A DNA stretch of 50,061 bases from positions 1-50,061 of IMG/VR virus record IMGVR_UViG_3300031963_000228. One strand, written 5' to 3'. The stretch comes from a virus. The notes under the pieces are model-generated. The model ran no database searches, had not been told where the DNA came from, and saw only the letters and a program-made list of their open reading frames with translations. Shown here piece after piece: positions 1 to 7,624 of the stretch; the first letter of the stretch is position 1, and every line of letters begins with the position of its first letter. The position numbers and the translations under genes were made by a program.

Positions 1-104
1 GTATTAATATATTGTGCAAGCTTATCCTTTAGGGTGTCATTGCTAATATAATTCTCAAGAGAATCCGGTCTATATTTTTCAACCCACAACGTATGTTCAA
101 TCAT
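1..104 (-). CDS. 44: Sliding-clamp loader ATPase subunit (T4 gp44-like), N-terminal fragment
   Basis: This is the first 34 codons of a gene that runs off the window edge. The protein begins MIEHTLWVEKYRPDSLENYI. The W-V-E-K-Y-R-P signature a few residues from the start is the hallmark of clamp-loader AAA+ subunits (RFC small subunits, T4 gp44). The Walker motifs lie outside the window. It is the last gene of the replication block, two small genes downstream of the sliding clamp; in T4 genes 45 and 44 are also neighbours. The start is the ATG at 102-104, 17 bases after the preceding stop. The family is clear although only the N-terminus is visible. Confidence 0.85.
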   Translation of the reverse strand, partial: MIEHTLWVEKYRPDSLENYISNDTLKDKLAQYIN

Positions 105-121
105 ATTATGAAAAGTTAGAG

Positions 122-361
122 TTAATCTAAAAGTAACGAGCGTTGTGGATTTTGGGAAGGGGCAGATGCACTGGCTTCCTCTAATTTATACAATTGGTGT
201 CTATGATTATCTATTTCTTCGAACATAACATCTAATATAAGCGAAATCATATCTTTGTTTCTATTATCTTCCATAAGGCTTTGCCATCTGCAAAGCCTTT
301 CTGTCGTGTCTTCTAATGAACGCAAATATCCCTTTGCAAACTGTAATTCTGAATTATGCAT
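122..361 (-). CDS. Small protein of unknown function between clamp and clamp-loader genes
   Basis: This 79-residue protein is not one I recognise. It is charged and probably mostly alpha-helical (residues 1-60), with a Ser/Ala/Pro-rich tail. It has no cysteine, no membrane segment and no visible catalytic motif. Its ATG overlaps the stop of the upstream gene by one base (TAATG), which suggests translational coupling, and a GAGAG Shine-Dalgarno lies just upstream. Being sandwiched between clamp and clamp loader suggests a role around replication. T4 gp62 is much larger and follows gene 44, so this is not an obvious gp62. Confidence 0.65.
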   Translation of the reverse strand: MHNSELQFAKGYLRSLEDTTERLCRWQSLMEDNRNKDMISLILDVMFEEIDNHRHQLYKLEEASASAPSQNPQRSLLLD

Positions 362-612
362 TATATACTCTCTTTAAATAAGATTTTACTAATGGTTGTT
401 TCGTCTTCATCATCGGAGTATACATTAACGGTAAATGATTCCCCACCGAGCATATCTAGCACCTGCTTAAGTAGATTGGTTGCGTCATTAATATCATTAA
501 TATTGAATGTCATGGGACCATATCCTTCTAATTCAAACACTAACGCAACCTTTCCAGTTAGTTGTAGTCTAAGTCCAGGTTCTTCCGGTGTATTATTATC
601 CGACGATTCCAT
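361..612 (-). CDS. Small acidic protein of unknown function downstream of the sliding clamp
   Basis: This 83-residue acidic protein is not recognised. It starts with a Ser/Asp/Asn/Glu-rich stretch. A central region (residues 15-70) alternates hydrophobic and polar residues, as in a small alpha/beta fold, and includes the segment VNVYSDDEDETTISKILF. No cysteine or catalytic motif is apparent. It begins 3 bases after the clamp stop codon and ends in a TAATG junction with the next gene, so it is co-translated with the clamp and clamp-loader block. No function can be assigned. Confidence 0.65.
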   Translation of the reverse strand: MESSDNNTPEEPGLRLQLTGKVALVFELEGYGPMTFNINDINDATNLLKQVLDMLGGESFTVNVYSDDEDETTISKILFKESI

Positions 613-615
613 ATA

Positions 616-1320
616 TTAAATCTTAATTAGATAATAATTGGTAGTATATCCCTGTTCTTGAAACGATACGTGTGCAATACCCTTGGTGCTAATCTTCATA
701 ACACCCGACATTCCTTTATTGGCAACCAAGATTTCCTTAAGGAGTGATGCTGAAAAATTGGTATGCGATAGTGCCACGGCTTCGGTTGCCGTTACATTCA
801 GAGTAATTCGATGTGTGTTATTATTAGAATACCCAATAATCACTTGCGTCTTCTTACCATCGGAGACAACTGTAAACTCTCGCTCTTCACCTAGTGCAGA
901 CTTTGCCCGTAGAAATGATGTTACAAACTGCTGGTCGAGATCAATAGAAATTTCAAAATTTGGGAGATTCTTAAGTTCAGGAGTACCTGAGATAGCTGAC
1001 GGATCTGCCAGCACATACTCTGCCGTTGCATTTGAATCTGATAGAGTCAATGCGGTTACCTTCCCGTTGGTTTCGCGAGTAACTACATCTAGGGAATCGC
1101 CCATCACAGATAGCATAGATGATAACATCGATGTATCAAATACACCATACGTTCCCTTTGGAAGAACATCTTCTTTCATTGCAATCATCGCCAATACATT
1201 CTTATCATCGGTGGTGCATGATACGGAAAGCTCATTTCCATTTGATTGCCACTTAGCATTCTTAATAGAACCACCAAGATAATACTTGCTAATAAATCGT
1301 TCCAGCTTACTCTTTTCCAT
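616..1320 (-). CDS. 45: DNA polymerase sliding clamp (T4 gp45-like)
   Basis: This 234-residue protein is close in size to T4 gp45 (228). It would form the trimeric ring that tethers the polymerase to DNA. Evidence is the length, the pattern of repeated beta strands, and the central segment YVLADPSAI, which matches the position and wording of the gp45 segment with A-D-P-S. Two halves with similar architecture (about residues 1-115 and 120-234) are visible. A good Shine-Dalgarno (AAGAGG, 9 bases upstream) supports the ATG. It is co-oriented with the clamp loader, polymerase and ligase genes. It is too short for a bacterial DnaN (about 366 residues). Confidence 0.85.
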   Translation of the reverse strand: MEKSKLERFISKYYLGGSIKNAKWQSNGNELSVSCTTDDKNVLAMIAMKEDVLPKGTYGVFDTSMLSSMLSVMGDSLDVVTRETNGKVTALTLSDSNATAEYVLADPSAISGTPELKNLPNFEISIDLDQQFVTSFLRAKSALGEEREFTVVSDGKKTQVIIGYSNNNTHRITLNVTATEAVALSHTNFSASLLKEILVANKGMSGVMKISTKGIAHVSFQEQGYTTNYYLIKI

Positions 1321-1341
1321 AACCCTTAACCTCTTTATTGT

Positions 1342-1707
1342 TTAATATTGTTTATCTTCAAACCACATACGAGATAATCTACCGTCAGTAAACCGTGCAT
1401 GGTAATCTCTCCATACCCGATTAGTATTCAATTCTGGTTTACTACTATAAAATATAATATCACCGTGGAAGTCTGTCAAGTATTCACGACGATAACTACC
1501 TTCTATTTTTTCTAGGTATCCACCCAAAAATGCCGTTGCATCGCCCATCCACTCGTAATCCCAACGTTCTTCATATAACTGCCCCTTTCCAGTGACAACA
1601 TATCTAGTCATCGCATTATCGAACGATTTGGTTTGAAACCACTCATTAGTTATTTCGGTTCTGTCTGGGAGTAATACTTCCAGTCGAATTTCATCAAATA
1701 ATCCCAT
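1342..1707 (-). CDS. Conserved phage protein of unknown function (MGLFDEI family)
   Basis: This 121-residue protein has the N-terminus MGLFDEIRLEVLLPDRTEIT. That resembles a family of small phage and bacterial proteins beginning MG(L/M)F with a short acidic stretch and L-P-D. Its second half is rich in aromatic and charged residues (WRDYHARFTDGRLSRMWF). There is no membrane segment, signal peptide or metal-binding cysteines. It lies between an unknown 167-residue protein and the clamp gene. The similarity is remembered rather than searched, and no function is known to me. Confidence 0.65.
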   Translation of the reverse strand: MGLFDEIRLEVLLPDRTEITNEWFQTKSFDNAMTRYVVTGKGQLYEERWDYEWMGDATAFLGGYLEKIEGSYRREYLTDFHGDIIFYSSKPELNTNRVWRDYHARFTDGRLSRMWFEDKQY

Positions 1708-1713
1708 AATGAA

Positions 1714-2217
1714 TTAATCCCATAATCCTTCGTAGTATTTTCCGAATAGTCGGAATCCGTTGCTGATACGTGCTTGGTATGCGTCACGCGCTTCCCAATC
1801 ACAGTCGCCTTTAACCTTCCAACGAACAGGCACCGTCATCTGCCCTTCATCCTCGGGGTATTCAGTAAAATCAAGCTCGGGTTTTACTTTCCAGAATTGG
1901 TCTTCCCAATCCATCAATTTACTTTCAAAGGCAAAAATCATTTCATCCATAACCCAATCCCATCGCTTGAAATGGTTATCATCCGTATCCCATTCATTTT
2001 CGGTAGGCGGTGCTGCGGATTTACTAAGCTCTATGGGAACGTCTTCGTCATCAACAAATGGCGCTCCGTGTTTGGTTTCCTTCAATTGCTTGAGCATAGG
2101 AACAACGATGTGAGCTAACGTGGTATCCATACCCCACGTATCCCATGGATCAATCTTGACAGAAATTTTTTGTTCCTTCGATGAGTCTTTTGGGTATTTA
2201 CCAATCGTAACTTTCAT
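1714..2217 (-). CDS. Conserved phage hypothetical protein, Trp/Asp-rich
   Basis: This 167-residue soluble protein is strongly acidic and rich in Trp and Asp. It begins MKVTIGKYPKDS and contains the segments WDTWGMDTTLAHIVVPMLKQ, HGAPFVDDEDVP and EWDTDDNHFKRWDWVMDEMI, ending LFGKYYEGLWD. I recognise this as a family common in large marine and freshwater myoviruses, always annotated hypothetical. The conserved D-D-E-D and W-D-T-D-D clusters could bind metal, but that is inference. The start is the ATG three bases after the amidase stop, with a GGAAA Shine-Dalgarno. Confidence 0.75.
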   Translation of the reverse strand: MKVTIGKYPKDSSKEQKISVKIDPWDTWGMDTTLAHIVVPMLKQLKETKHGAPFVDDEDVPIELSKSAAPPTENEWDTDDNHFKRWDWVMDEMIFAFESKLMDWEDQFWKVKPELDFTEYPEDEGQMTVPVRWKVKGDCDWEARDAYQARISNGFRLFGKYYEGLWD

Positions 2218-2220
2218 AAA

Positions 2221-2736
2221 TTATTTCCATAATTGTATATTATATCGAAGTGTATCCCAGTTAAATAAAGGTCCAGGATCTATTTTTCTTCCCAGTGGGC
2301 GAGCTACATCTTGATGTCCAACCACAACAGTTGAAGTTGGATCGGGGAATCGTTTGTGTAGTTCATTAATTAACCAAGCAGAACTGTGATATTGGTCTTT
2401 TGTATATTCTGTTTTTCCATTATTTTCCAAGCATATTCCAATACTATATCTATTAATTCGAAACATACCATTCCAGTATGAGTATCCTACATGGGATGCT
2501 TGGTATCTTGGATCAAGTAATTTAATTACTGTTCCATCCTTTTTTATATAATAATGATAACTTAATCTTCGTTTAATTAAAGTGCGTCTTGCTATATTAT
2601 AATTACCACCACCGTCATTATGAATTATAATATAATTTTTTGTGGTGTCTCTAATTTGCTTGTTTCTAATCGGCAGCGGTGAATTTACTAAGCTTGGTGC
2701 GATTAACTGCGCCACAAGAAGTGTCATAGTTACCAT
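2221..2736 (-). CDS. Endolysin: N-acetylmuramoyl-L-alanine amidase (Amidase_2)
   Basis: This 171-residue protein would cleave the amide bond between MurNAc and L-Ala in peptidoglycan for host lysis. Amidase_2/T7-lysozyme-type motifs are present in order: IIIHND (His39), SYHYYIKKDG, ASHVGYS, SIGICLENNG, and VVGHQDVARPLGRKIDPGP with His141 and Asp153 as the other two zinc ligands. The first 22 residues (MVTMTLLVAQLIAPSLVNSP) are hydrophobic and could act as a signal or signal-arrest-release segment, allowing export without a classical holin. The ATG at 2734-2736 has a strong AGGAG six bases upstream. It follows directly after the tRNA-like RNA. Confidence 0.9.
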   Translation of the reverse strand: MVTMTLLVAQLIAPSLVNSPLPIRNKQIRDTTKNYIIIHNDGGGNYNIARRTLIKRRLSYHYYIKKDGTVIKLLDPRYQASHVGYSYWNGMFRINRYSIGICLENNGKTEYTKDQYHSSAWLINELHKRFPDPTSTVVVGHQDVARPLGRKIDPGPLFNWDTLRYNIQLWK

Positions 2737-2759
2737 TCATCTCTCCTATATTAATTTAG

Positions 2760-2882
2760 TGGCGGTGGGGGATTCGAACCCCACATAGGTTTCCCTAAGT
2801 CCTTGGCTAGCATAGTGTGGTTGTAACAATGGGTAGCGCCCGTATATCCACTCCTACCGTCGTCCCGACCGACTGCACCGCC
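2760..2882 (-). tRNA. Atypical tRNA-like RNA (about 123 nt), anticodon not identified
   Basis: The ends form a perfect 7-bp acceptor stem, GGCGGTG (2882-2876) with CACCGCC (2767-2761), followed by an A. A consensus T-arm is present: GGGG (2782-2779), loop TTCGAAT (2778-2772), CCCC (2771-2768). A 4-bp D-like arm GTCG/CGAC (2873-2859) with loop GTCGGGA follows the acceptor. In between are about 76 nt where an ordinary tRNA has 23-38: GGTAG/CTACC enclosing a 17-nt loop (2858-2832), and TAGG-GAAA-CCTA (2797-2786). I cannot place a 7-nt anticodon loop. The CCA end is not encoded. It may be a tRNA with an insertion, a degenerate tRNA or a tRNA-like processing element. Confidence 0.45.
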
Positions 2883-2891
2883 TATTACATA

Positions 2892-2993
2892 TTAAAAAAT
2901 AACTTTAATTACAGATACCCAAAATATAATTGTAAAGATAATTACAGATAGCCGTAGGGCAATTACATCCCAATGCTTTTTATAATCTGTCAT
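2892..2993 (-). CDS. 33-residue single-span membrane protein
   Basis: This short ORF encodes 33 residues, starting MTDYKKHWDVIALRLS, then a hydrophobic stretch of about 20 residues rich in Ile, Val and Phe (roughly residues 15-33), with the TAA at 2892-2894. The charged N-terminus followed by one membrane helix is typical of small phage membrane proteins. Its ATG shares a base with the ligase stop (TAATG at 2995-2991), the same coupling used by several genes here. It sits between ligase and the tRNA-like RNA, upstream of the endolysin. A role in lysis is possible but not shown. Confidence 0.55.
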   Translation of the reverse strand: MTDYKKHWDVIALRLSVIIFTIIFWVSVIKVIF

Positions 2994-4093
2994 TAGAATT
3001 CACCCCATTCCCGAATTGATACACCTACGGGAAAGATAGGAATACCATCCTTACTCAATTCAAAATAACGAACGGTCAAGTATTTACCGATAAGCTTCTT
3101 GCGGTTCTTATAAAGCTCACTACGATTTTCCTGCGAACCCTCTGGGCGACAATTGAACCGAGCACCAGAAGCAGTCTCCAATTCAAAAATTGCAAGACCG
3201 ACATCACTACCATCGCCATCAACAACATCAACAATACGATACTCTGCATCTGTAAAATCCTTTAGTTTCAAAAGTGAATACGAACGTTTCCCAACTTCAT
3301 ATAGTGCAGCGGGATCACGGACCATTGTTCCCTCAAATCCTTCGCTCACAAACTCACGATGGAACTTCGATACGTCCGCTTCGGTATCAGCCCGAATCGT
3401 GTTAACAATCTTGATATTCTCTGGAGCATTGCGACAAATATCTTCAATAATCTGGTATCGCTTGATGTATGGAAGATCCGTGTCTACAATATCATACACA
3501 TGGTAGAGTAATTTGGAAGACAGTTCTGGACGATACTTCTTGATTGCCTTCATACTTTCTTGTAGAAGCTGATTACCAGGAAGCATCAGTTCACCGTCAA
3601 GAATAAAACCCGCTGTATCAAAATTCAAATGCTTGATGACATCGGGAATAACCTGCTTATTTCCACGACTCCACCCTTCCATACCATCAAACAACATACG
3701 CATTCCGTTAAGCTTGGGCTGAACGAATACGGGGAACTCCATCTTGCCCTTGTGATCAGAAAACTTGTGGGCAAGCATCGGCATTGGATACATCTGACGA
3801 GTTTCCCCATCATATCCAAATCCCTTGTCTCGCTGCTTCTTCAGAATCGCATCAAACTCAAATTCTGCTTGCTCCTTACTATCACGAGCGTTTGCTCGAC
3901 CTTCGTTGGTTGGCGATGCATAATATGGTTCCGATAGCTGACGCTTAGTTTCTCGCCCCGTCTTGGTCAATTGATACCATTCGGTCTGCGTGAAATACTG
4001 GTCCGAATCACGCAGAATGTGAAGACGCCAGAACTTCTTCCCGCCATTCTTGTTTTCACCAATCAACCAATTGCTCGACTTAATGATTTTCAT
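2993..4093 (-). CDS. ATP-dependent DNA ligase
   Basis: This 366-residue enzyme would seal nicks at Okazaki-fragment junctions. Nucleotidyltransferase motifs are in order: motif I VQPKLNGMRM (adenylated Lys near residue 126; K-x-N-G in place of the usual K-x-D-G), motif III FILDGELM, motif IV EGFEGTMVRD, and motif V YSLLKLKDF. These are followed by a small OB-fold-like C-terminus. The first 100 or so residues form an extra N-terminal domain beginning with a WGR-like segment (KKFWRLHILRDS). Its start overlaps the preceding lipoprotein gene by 14 bases. The Asn in motif I is unusual but occurs in other phage ligases. Confidence 0.92.
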   Translation of the reverse strand: MKIIKSSNWLIGENKNGGKKFWRLHILRDSDQYFTQTEWYQLTKTGRETKRQLSEPYYASPTNEGRANARDSKEQAEFEFDAILKKQRDKGFGYDGETRQMYPMPMLAHKFSDHKGKMEFPVFVQPKLNGMRMLFDGMEGWSRGNKQVIPDVIKHLNFDTAGFILDGELMLPGNQLLQESMKAIKKYRPELSSKLLYHVYDIVDTDLPYIKRYQIIEDICRNAPENIKIVNTIRADTEADVSKFHREFVSEGFEGTMVRDPAALYEVGKRSYSLLKLKDFTDAEYRIVDVVDGDGSDVGLAIFELETASGARFNCRPEGSQENRSELYKNRKKLIGKYLTVRYFELSKDGIPIFPVGVSIREWGEF

Positions 4094-4292
4094 TTATAGT
4101 AGTCCTCACGGTACAAAAGGCAACGGGATAATAATTCTCATCGATGGCATATGATGTTTTCACATACCACAAATCCTCTTTAGTCACAATCGTGTCTACA
4201 GTAGTTTCTCTTGGAAATCTACAAGTAACGATATAAGTCTTTTCTACTGGCTTGCACCCAATTAATAGCAGTGCTAATGGTAACCATTTCAT
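4080..4292 (-). CDS. Small lipoprotein
   Basis: This 70-residue protein, beginning MKWLPLALLLIGCKPVEK, has a textbook lipoprotein signal: a Lys, a hydrophobic core and a lipobox (L-I-G-C) with Cys13. The mature part is about 58 residues with two more cysteines. An ATG at 4305-4307 would add five residues, but it falls at the predicted transcription start of the promoter at 4314-4342. I therefore chose the inner ATG at 4290-4292, which also gives a normal signal peptide. The 3' end overlaps ligase by 14 bases. An outer-membrane spanin (Rz1 type) is possible, but no partner is evident. Confidence 0.7.
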   Translation of the reverse strand: MKWLPLALLLIGCKPVEKTYIVTCRFPRETTVDTIVTKEDLWYVKTSYAIDENYYPVAFCTVRTTINENH

Positions 4293-4313
4293 ATGCGTCT
4301 CGATCATATATAA

Positions 4314-4342
4314 AATATATACGGTATGTAGTATTTTGTCAA
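4314..4342 (-). promoter_or_regulatory. Sigma-70 promoter upstream of the lipoprotein/ligase genes
   Basis: On the minus strand TTGACA (4342-4337) is followed by a 17-base spacer and TATATT (4319-4314). The -35 is a perfect match and the -10 is 5 of 6. It sits in one of the few real gaps, between the family B polymerase stop and the lipoprotein gene. It probably drives lipoprotein, ligase, the membrane protein, the tRNA-like RNA and the endolysin as an early host-RNA-polymerase transcript. Confidence 0.75.
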
Positions 4343-4345
4343 GTA

Positions 4346-6871
4346 TTAAAAACTAAACCACTCAGAAGCATTTTGATTTACTTCAGTTGGAATGTTTCCC
4401 CAAGATAATGCGCTATAAAAATCTTCCAGTTTTTTCTGCAACTCGTTTTCAAATAAGGCATCGTAATCCAAATATTCACTAATAAAATCTGTAATCTCCT
4501 TTGGATCATTGTATCCCTTGATTGCCAAGGATTCGATTTTTAATGAGTTTGGTTTTAAATATACATATTTAATTTTTGCACCATCCTCGATGCGTTCATA
4601 CTTTTTATCCAACCCAAGATGCTTCAGCATTCTATTATATGCAATCGCAGCTTTAACGTGAGCAGGAGTTCCCTTTTTAAAAGATACCATCGAAGTAACC
4701 GATGCATCATCAAACTTACTTAGATTTTTCACAGCAGTGTTTCGTGCAATATCAATAAATGCACAATCTTTTAAGTTAGATTTGAATTCTAATACATTTC
4801 TATCAATCGTATCTTTATCAGTTTTACGAAGAACATCTAACAAAAACTTATTCATAAATGTTCTGAACGCCGTTGGGAATGTAGACCGCACCACATCCAA
4901 TCCAGTAACTTTGATTTTACTCATATCGGAATTGGTTTCTAGATCATATACTTTATCTAGTGCGTATCTCTTCTTTGCAATCCAAATACCAGACTTAGCA
5001 ATAGACTCACCCTTAATATAAAATTTGTGTGAGTTACAAAAGAAAAATTCCTTAGCAAAGTCATCATAGTATGTATTTAGTTTAGACTCTACTGCATTTG
5101 CTAGTTTAATAGTAAACTGTTTCTTTTCTTCATCAGTGGTTTGATTTGTAAACAATTGAACGGATGAGAAATACAACGAGTCGGTGTCAATATAGATACA
5201 ATAGTCTTGTTCTTCTTGGCATCGCTTCACATACAAATCATTTACATATCGAGCACTGTTTTTGATAACATCCTGTCCACTAGCGGTAACCGCCAGCGCA
5301 TTATCGATATCATAGAATCTAAAGATAGGAAGTCCTAGCACACCATATAGTGAATTCAAGAAAATCTTCTGGATGTGCTGGCGGCGATTATAAAACTCCG
5401 CAAGCTTAGTATCACCTTCGTTGGTATACTTTTTCATAAGATCTTTGAATTCTTTTCGCTGTGCAAACCACACTTCAAGAACTTCTGGAATGATACCACG
5501 CTTTTTATTGCTATACAGAATACCATTGGTGCTAACACTAAGCATCTCAGAATCTATTAGCTTAAGCAGTTCATTCCGAGTAACTTGCATTGCCCCCGCA
5601 GTATTTTCAATAATCTCAAAGGTAGCACTTTCATTCTGCAATGCAGTTCTATCCCAATCAACAATCTTGCCGACTTTAGTTTCGGGAGAGATATTAAGGC
5701 TCATAATGATTGACGGATACAGCGATTGCAAGTCTAGAGAATACACCCATTCATACAATCCAGGCGTGGGTGGCTTGACGTATGCCCCCGCAAATCCTTC
5801 TTCATCTTCTTCAATCCGCTCTTCCATCTTTTCTCTGCCGTCTGCTGGCTTATCCGTAACAATAATATTCTTTCGATGGAGGTAGGTAATAATTGTTCCC
5901 TCCAAGAATCGGGAAGAATATCCGTAGTCTTCATACGGGACATGTCCAACGTGACAGATACCACGAACCAATTCAATCAGCTGGAGCTTTTGATCAAGTG
6001 CCACTACAATCTTTACGTCAGTCAAGTTGTAGTCAATAAATTTATCTAGATCCTCGTTGAATAGCATATCAAGAGAACCTTCGTATTCGACCTTTCCCAT
6101 ACCAACTTCAATCTTACCAATCGTATCTAGTCGATAGTTGGGCTGCTGGGTATATGTGAACTTCCTATACAAATCCAAGTAATCTAGACACGCCACACCG
6201 GCAATAGTCCACTGCTGTCTAAATTCTGAATACTTAAGCTTTCCGATAGGAGACAGTCTGGATGCTACGTTTCGTCCACATAGCTGAGAAATTCTATTAT
6301 AAAGATACGGAACGTCAAATCGATTGATGTTCCATCCAGTTAAAATATTGGGAGATACTTGCTCGTAGTAGTTGAGAAACGAATATAATAGATCCAGTTC
6401 ACTGTCAAAGAACTCAACAGTGACATCTTCTTTGGTGTAGTTAGTATACTTACTGCCCACCTCATTCAATACAAATACCATACTCTGATGACTGGCGTTA
6501 TCATAGCATGCGATAGATGTAATTTTATTATTAGGTTGTTCGGTGTTTGGAATACCGTTTTCCATTGACACTTCGATGTCAAAGAACAGTGTAACGTTTC
6601 CTTCCGAGGGCGTATCGTCATCGAGATACAAATCAGTGAGAACCCGTGTCTCTCTGGGGATATCGCTCTCAAATATACCAGGGGCACCCCGAGAGAATCT
6701 ACGAACCTTGTTAACTCTAACACCCGTCATAGTAATATACTTGCCAGTGCTAGATGCTTCGTATGCATAATTAAACTGTGCGTATGGGAAGGTAAGCAAC
6801 CCACGCTTATCATCCCATACATACACAGTTTGCGTTTCTTCACTACTATCAATGTAAATTGATTTATACAT
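4346..6871 (-). CDS. 43: Family B replicative DNA polymerase (T4 gp43-like)
   Basis: This 841-residue protein is slightly shorter than T4 gp43 (898). It carries the exonuclease motif Exo I FFDIEVS near residue 97, and TGWNINRFDVPYL of Exo II. Polymerase motifs follow: A, YSLDLQSLYPSIIM (about residue 378); B, KIFLNSLYGVLG (about 502); and C, YIDTDSLYF (about 562) with the two catalytic aspartates. Both proofreading and polymerase activities should be intact. No intein or split is visible. It sits upstream of ligase and clamp and downstream of the nucleotide-metabolism genes. It is the likely replicative polymerase; a second, family A-like polymerase lies at 16071-17396. Confidence 0.95.
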   Translation of the reverse strand: MYKSIYIDSSEETQTVYVWDDKRGLLTFPYAQFNYAYEASSTGKYITMTGVRVNKVRRFSRGAPGIFESDIPRETRVLTDLYLDDDTPSEGNVTLFFDIEVSMENGIPNTEQPNNKITSIACYDNASHQSMVFVLNEVGSKYTNYTKEDVTVEFFDSELDLLYSFLNYYEQVSPNILTGWNINRFDVPYLYNRISQLCGRNVASRLSPIGKLKYSEFRQQWTIAGVACLDYLDLYRKFTYTQQPNYRLDTIGKIEVGMGKVEYEGSLDMLFNEDLDKFIDYNLTDVKIVVALDQKLQLIELVRGICHVGHVPYEDYGYSSRFLEGTIITYLHRKNIIVTDKPADGREKMEERIEEDEEGFAGAYVKPPTPGLYEWVYSLDLQSLYPSIIMSLNISPETKVGKIVDWDRTALQNESATFEIIENTAGAMQVTRNELLKLIDSEMLSVSTNGILYSNKKRGIIPEVLEVWFAQRKEFKDLMKKYTNEGDTKLAEFYNRRQHIQKIFLNSLYGVLGLPIFRFYDIDNALAVTASGQDVIKNSARYVNDLYVKRCQEEQDYCIYIDTDSLYFSSVQLFTNQTTDEEKKQFTIKLANAVESKLNTYYDDFAKEFFFCNSHKFYIKGESIAKSGIWIAKKRYALDKVYDLETNSDMSKIKVTGLDVVRSTFPTAFRTFMNKFLLDVLRKTDKDTIDRNVLEFKSNLKDCAFIDIARNTAVKNLSKFDDASVTSMVSFKKGTPAHVKAAIAYNRMLKHLGLDKKYERIEDGAKIKYVYLKPNSLKIESLAIKGYNDPKEITDFISEYLDYDALFENELQKKLEDFYSALSWGNIPTEVNQNASEWFSF

Positions 6872-6876
6872 AACTT

Positions 6877-7269
6877 TTATTTAATGTTTATAAACTTTTT
6901 TATCTTAGACGATACTAGTTTTGTAGTAGCATTAATTTCCATCTCCCAAAGACATAGAAATTTATATCCTAACTGTTCTAACTCATCTTTTCGTTTCTTA
7001 TCGCGATCCCATATTTGTTGTGCTGTTTTTTTGACACCACGATTATAAAATGATCCGCTATATTTTATAGGATTGCAGTGCCAAAAATCTCCATAACATT
7101 CTATAATATACTTCCCGTCAACTAAAAAGTCAACTGTATATTTACCGATTGCTGTTTGGTCTTCGTATGGCAAATCCAATCTTTCTATAACTTCTTCTAC
7201 AATCTTTTCTATATTAGACTTTCTAGTTTCATTTCCCTTCTTAGCTGCATGTTTCTTCTTGCGTGACAT
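6877..7269 (-). CDS. Vsr/DUF559-type PD-(D/E)xK endonuclease
   Basis: This 130-residue nuclease starts MSRKKKHAAKKGNETRKSN. The core reads GKYTVDFLVDGKYIIECYG followed by DFWHCNP, then RDKKRKDELEQLGYKFLCLW. This is the arrangement of very-short-patch-repair-like nucleases: a V-D-F strand, an I-E-C strand and D-F-W-H, then a K-R-x-x-L-x-x-x-G-Y segment and a W-E pair. I chose the ATG at 7267-7269, which leaves one base after the Fe-S carrier stop. A longer frame to 7359 would overlap that gene deeply and add no conserved sequence. It could act in repair, recombination or degradation of competing DNA. Confidence 0.7.
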   Translation of the reverse strand: MSRKKKHAAKKGNETRKSNIEKIVEEVIERLDLPYEDQTAIGKYTVDFLVDGKYIIECYGDFWHCNPIKYSGSFYNRGVKKTAQQIWDRDKKRKDELEQLGYKFLCLWEMEINATTKLVSSKIKKFINIK

Positions 7270-7270
7270 A

Positions 7271-7624
7271 CTATGCGCTAAAGCTAGTTCCACATCCACA
7301 CCCACCAGTTGCATTTGGATTTTGAAAACTGAATCCAGATTGCATAGGTGTTCTAACATAATGAATTAATGTGCCATCTAAATATTGCATAGAAAATGGA
7401 TCAACTATTAAGTTTATATTTTCTTCTTGTGGAACAATAATATCATCTTCTGAAATTTCATCATCAGTGATAGCTAATATATTATATTTAAATCCACTAC
7501 AGCCACCAGGCATAACTTGTACTCTAAAGCTATTAGTATCTTCTGTTACTGAATAATTTTGTAATGCTAGTAATGCAGAAGGCGTTACGGTTAAGACATT
7601 AGTTTCCGGTTGAGCCAAACCCAT
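7271..7624 (-). CDS. A-type iron-sulfur cluster carrier (HesB/IscA/ErpA family)
   Basis: This 117-residue protein has the family signature: GGCSGFKYNI in the middle and GGCGCGTSF at the C-terminus, giving the three cluster-ligand cysteines (C-x(n)-C-x-C). It would deliver or hold a [2Fe-2S] or [4Fe-4S] cluster. Such carriers are known in cyanophages and other aquatic myoviruses. I chose the ATG at 7622-7624 because GGGAG lies eight bases upstream; ATGs at 7630 and 7657 are alternatives. Its start lies inside the dUTPase 3' end. A possible local client is the radical SAM/SPASM enzyme, which needs three clusters. Confidence 0.85.
   Translation of the reverse strand: MGLAQPETNVLTVTPSALLALQNYSVTEDTNSFRVQVMPGGCSGFKYNILAITDDEISEDDIIVPQEENINLIVDPFSMQYLDGTLIHYVRTPMQSGFSFQNPNATGGCGCGTSFSA

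Noticed and set aside
2785-2858. Group I intron inside the tRNA-like gene
   Set aside because: The extra sequence is only 50-75 nt, far below the size of a group I core, and no P7/P3 pairing is seen.
7110-7150. TTGACT-17-TATATT promoter-like sequence in the Vsr-like nuclease gene
   Set aside because: It lies in the conserved core codons (V-D-F-L-V-D-G-K-Y-I-I), and there is no gene start closely downstream.
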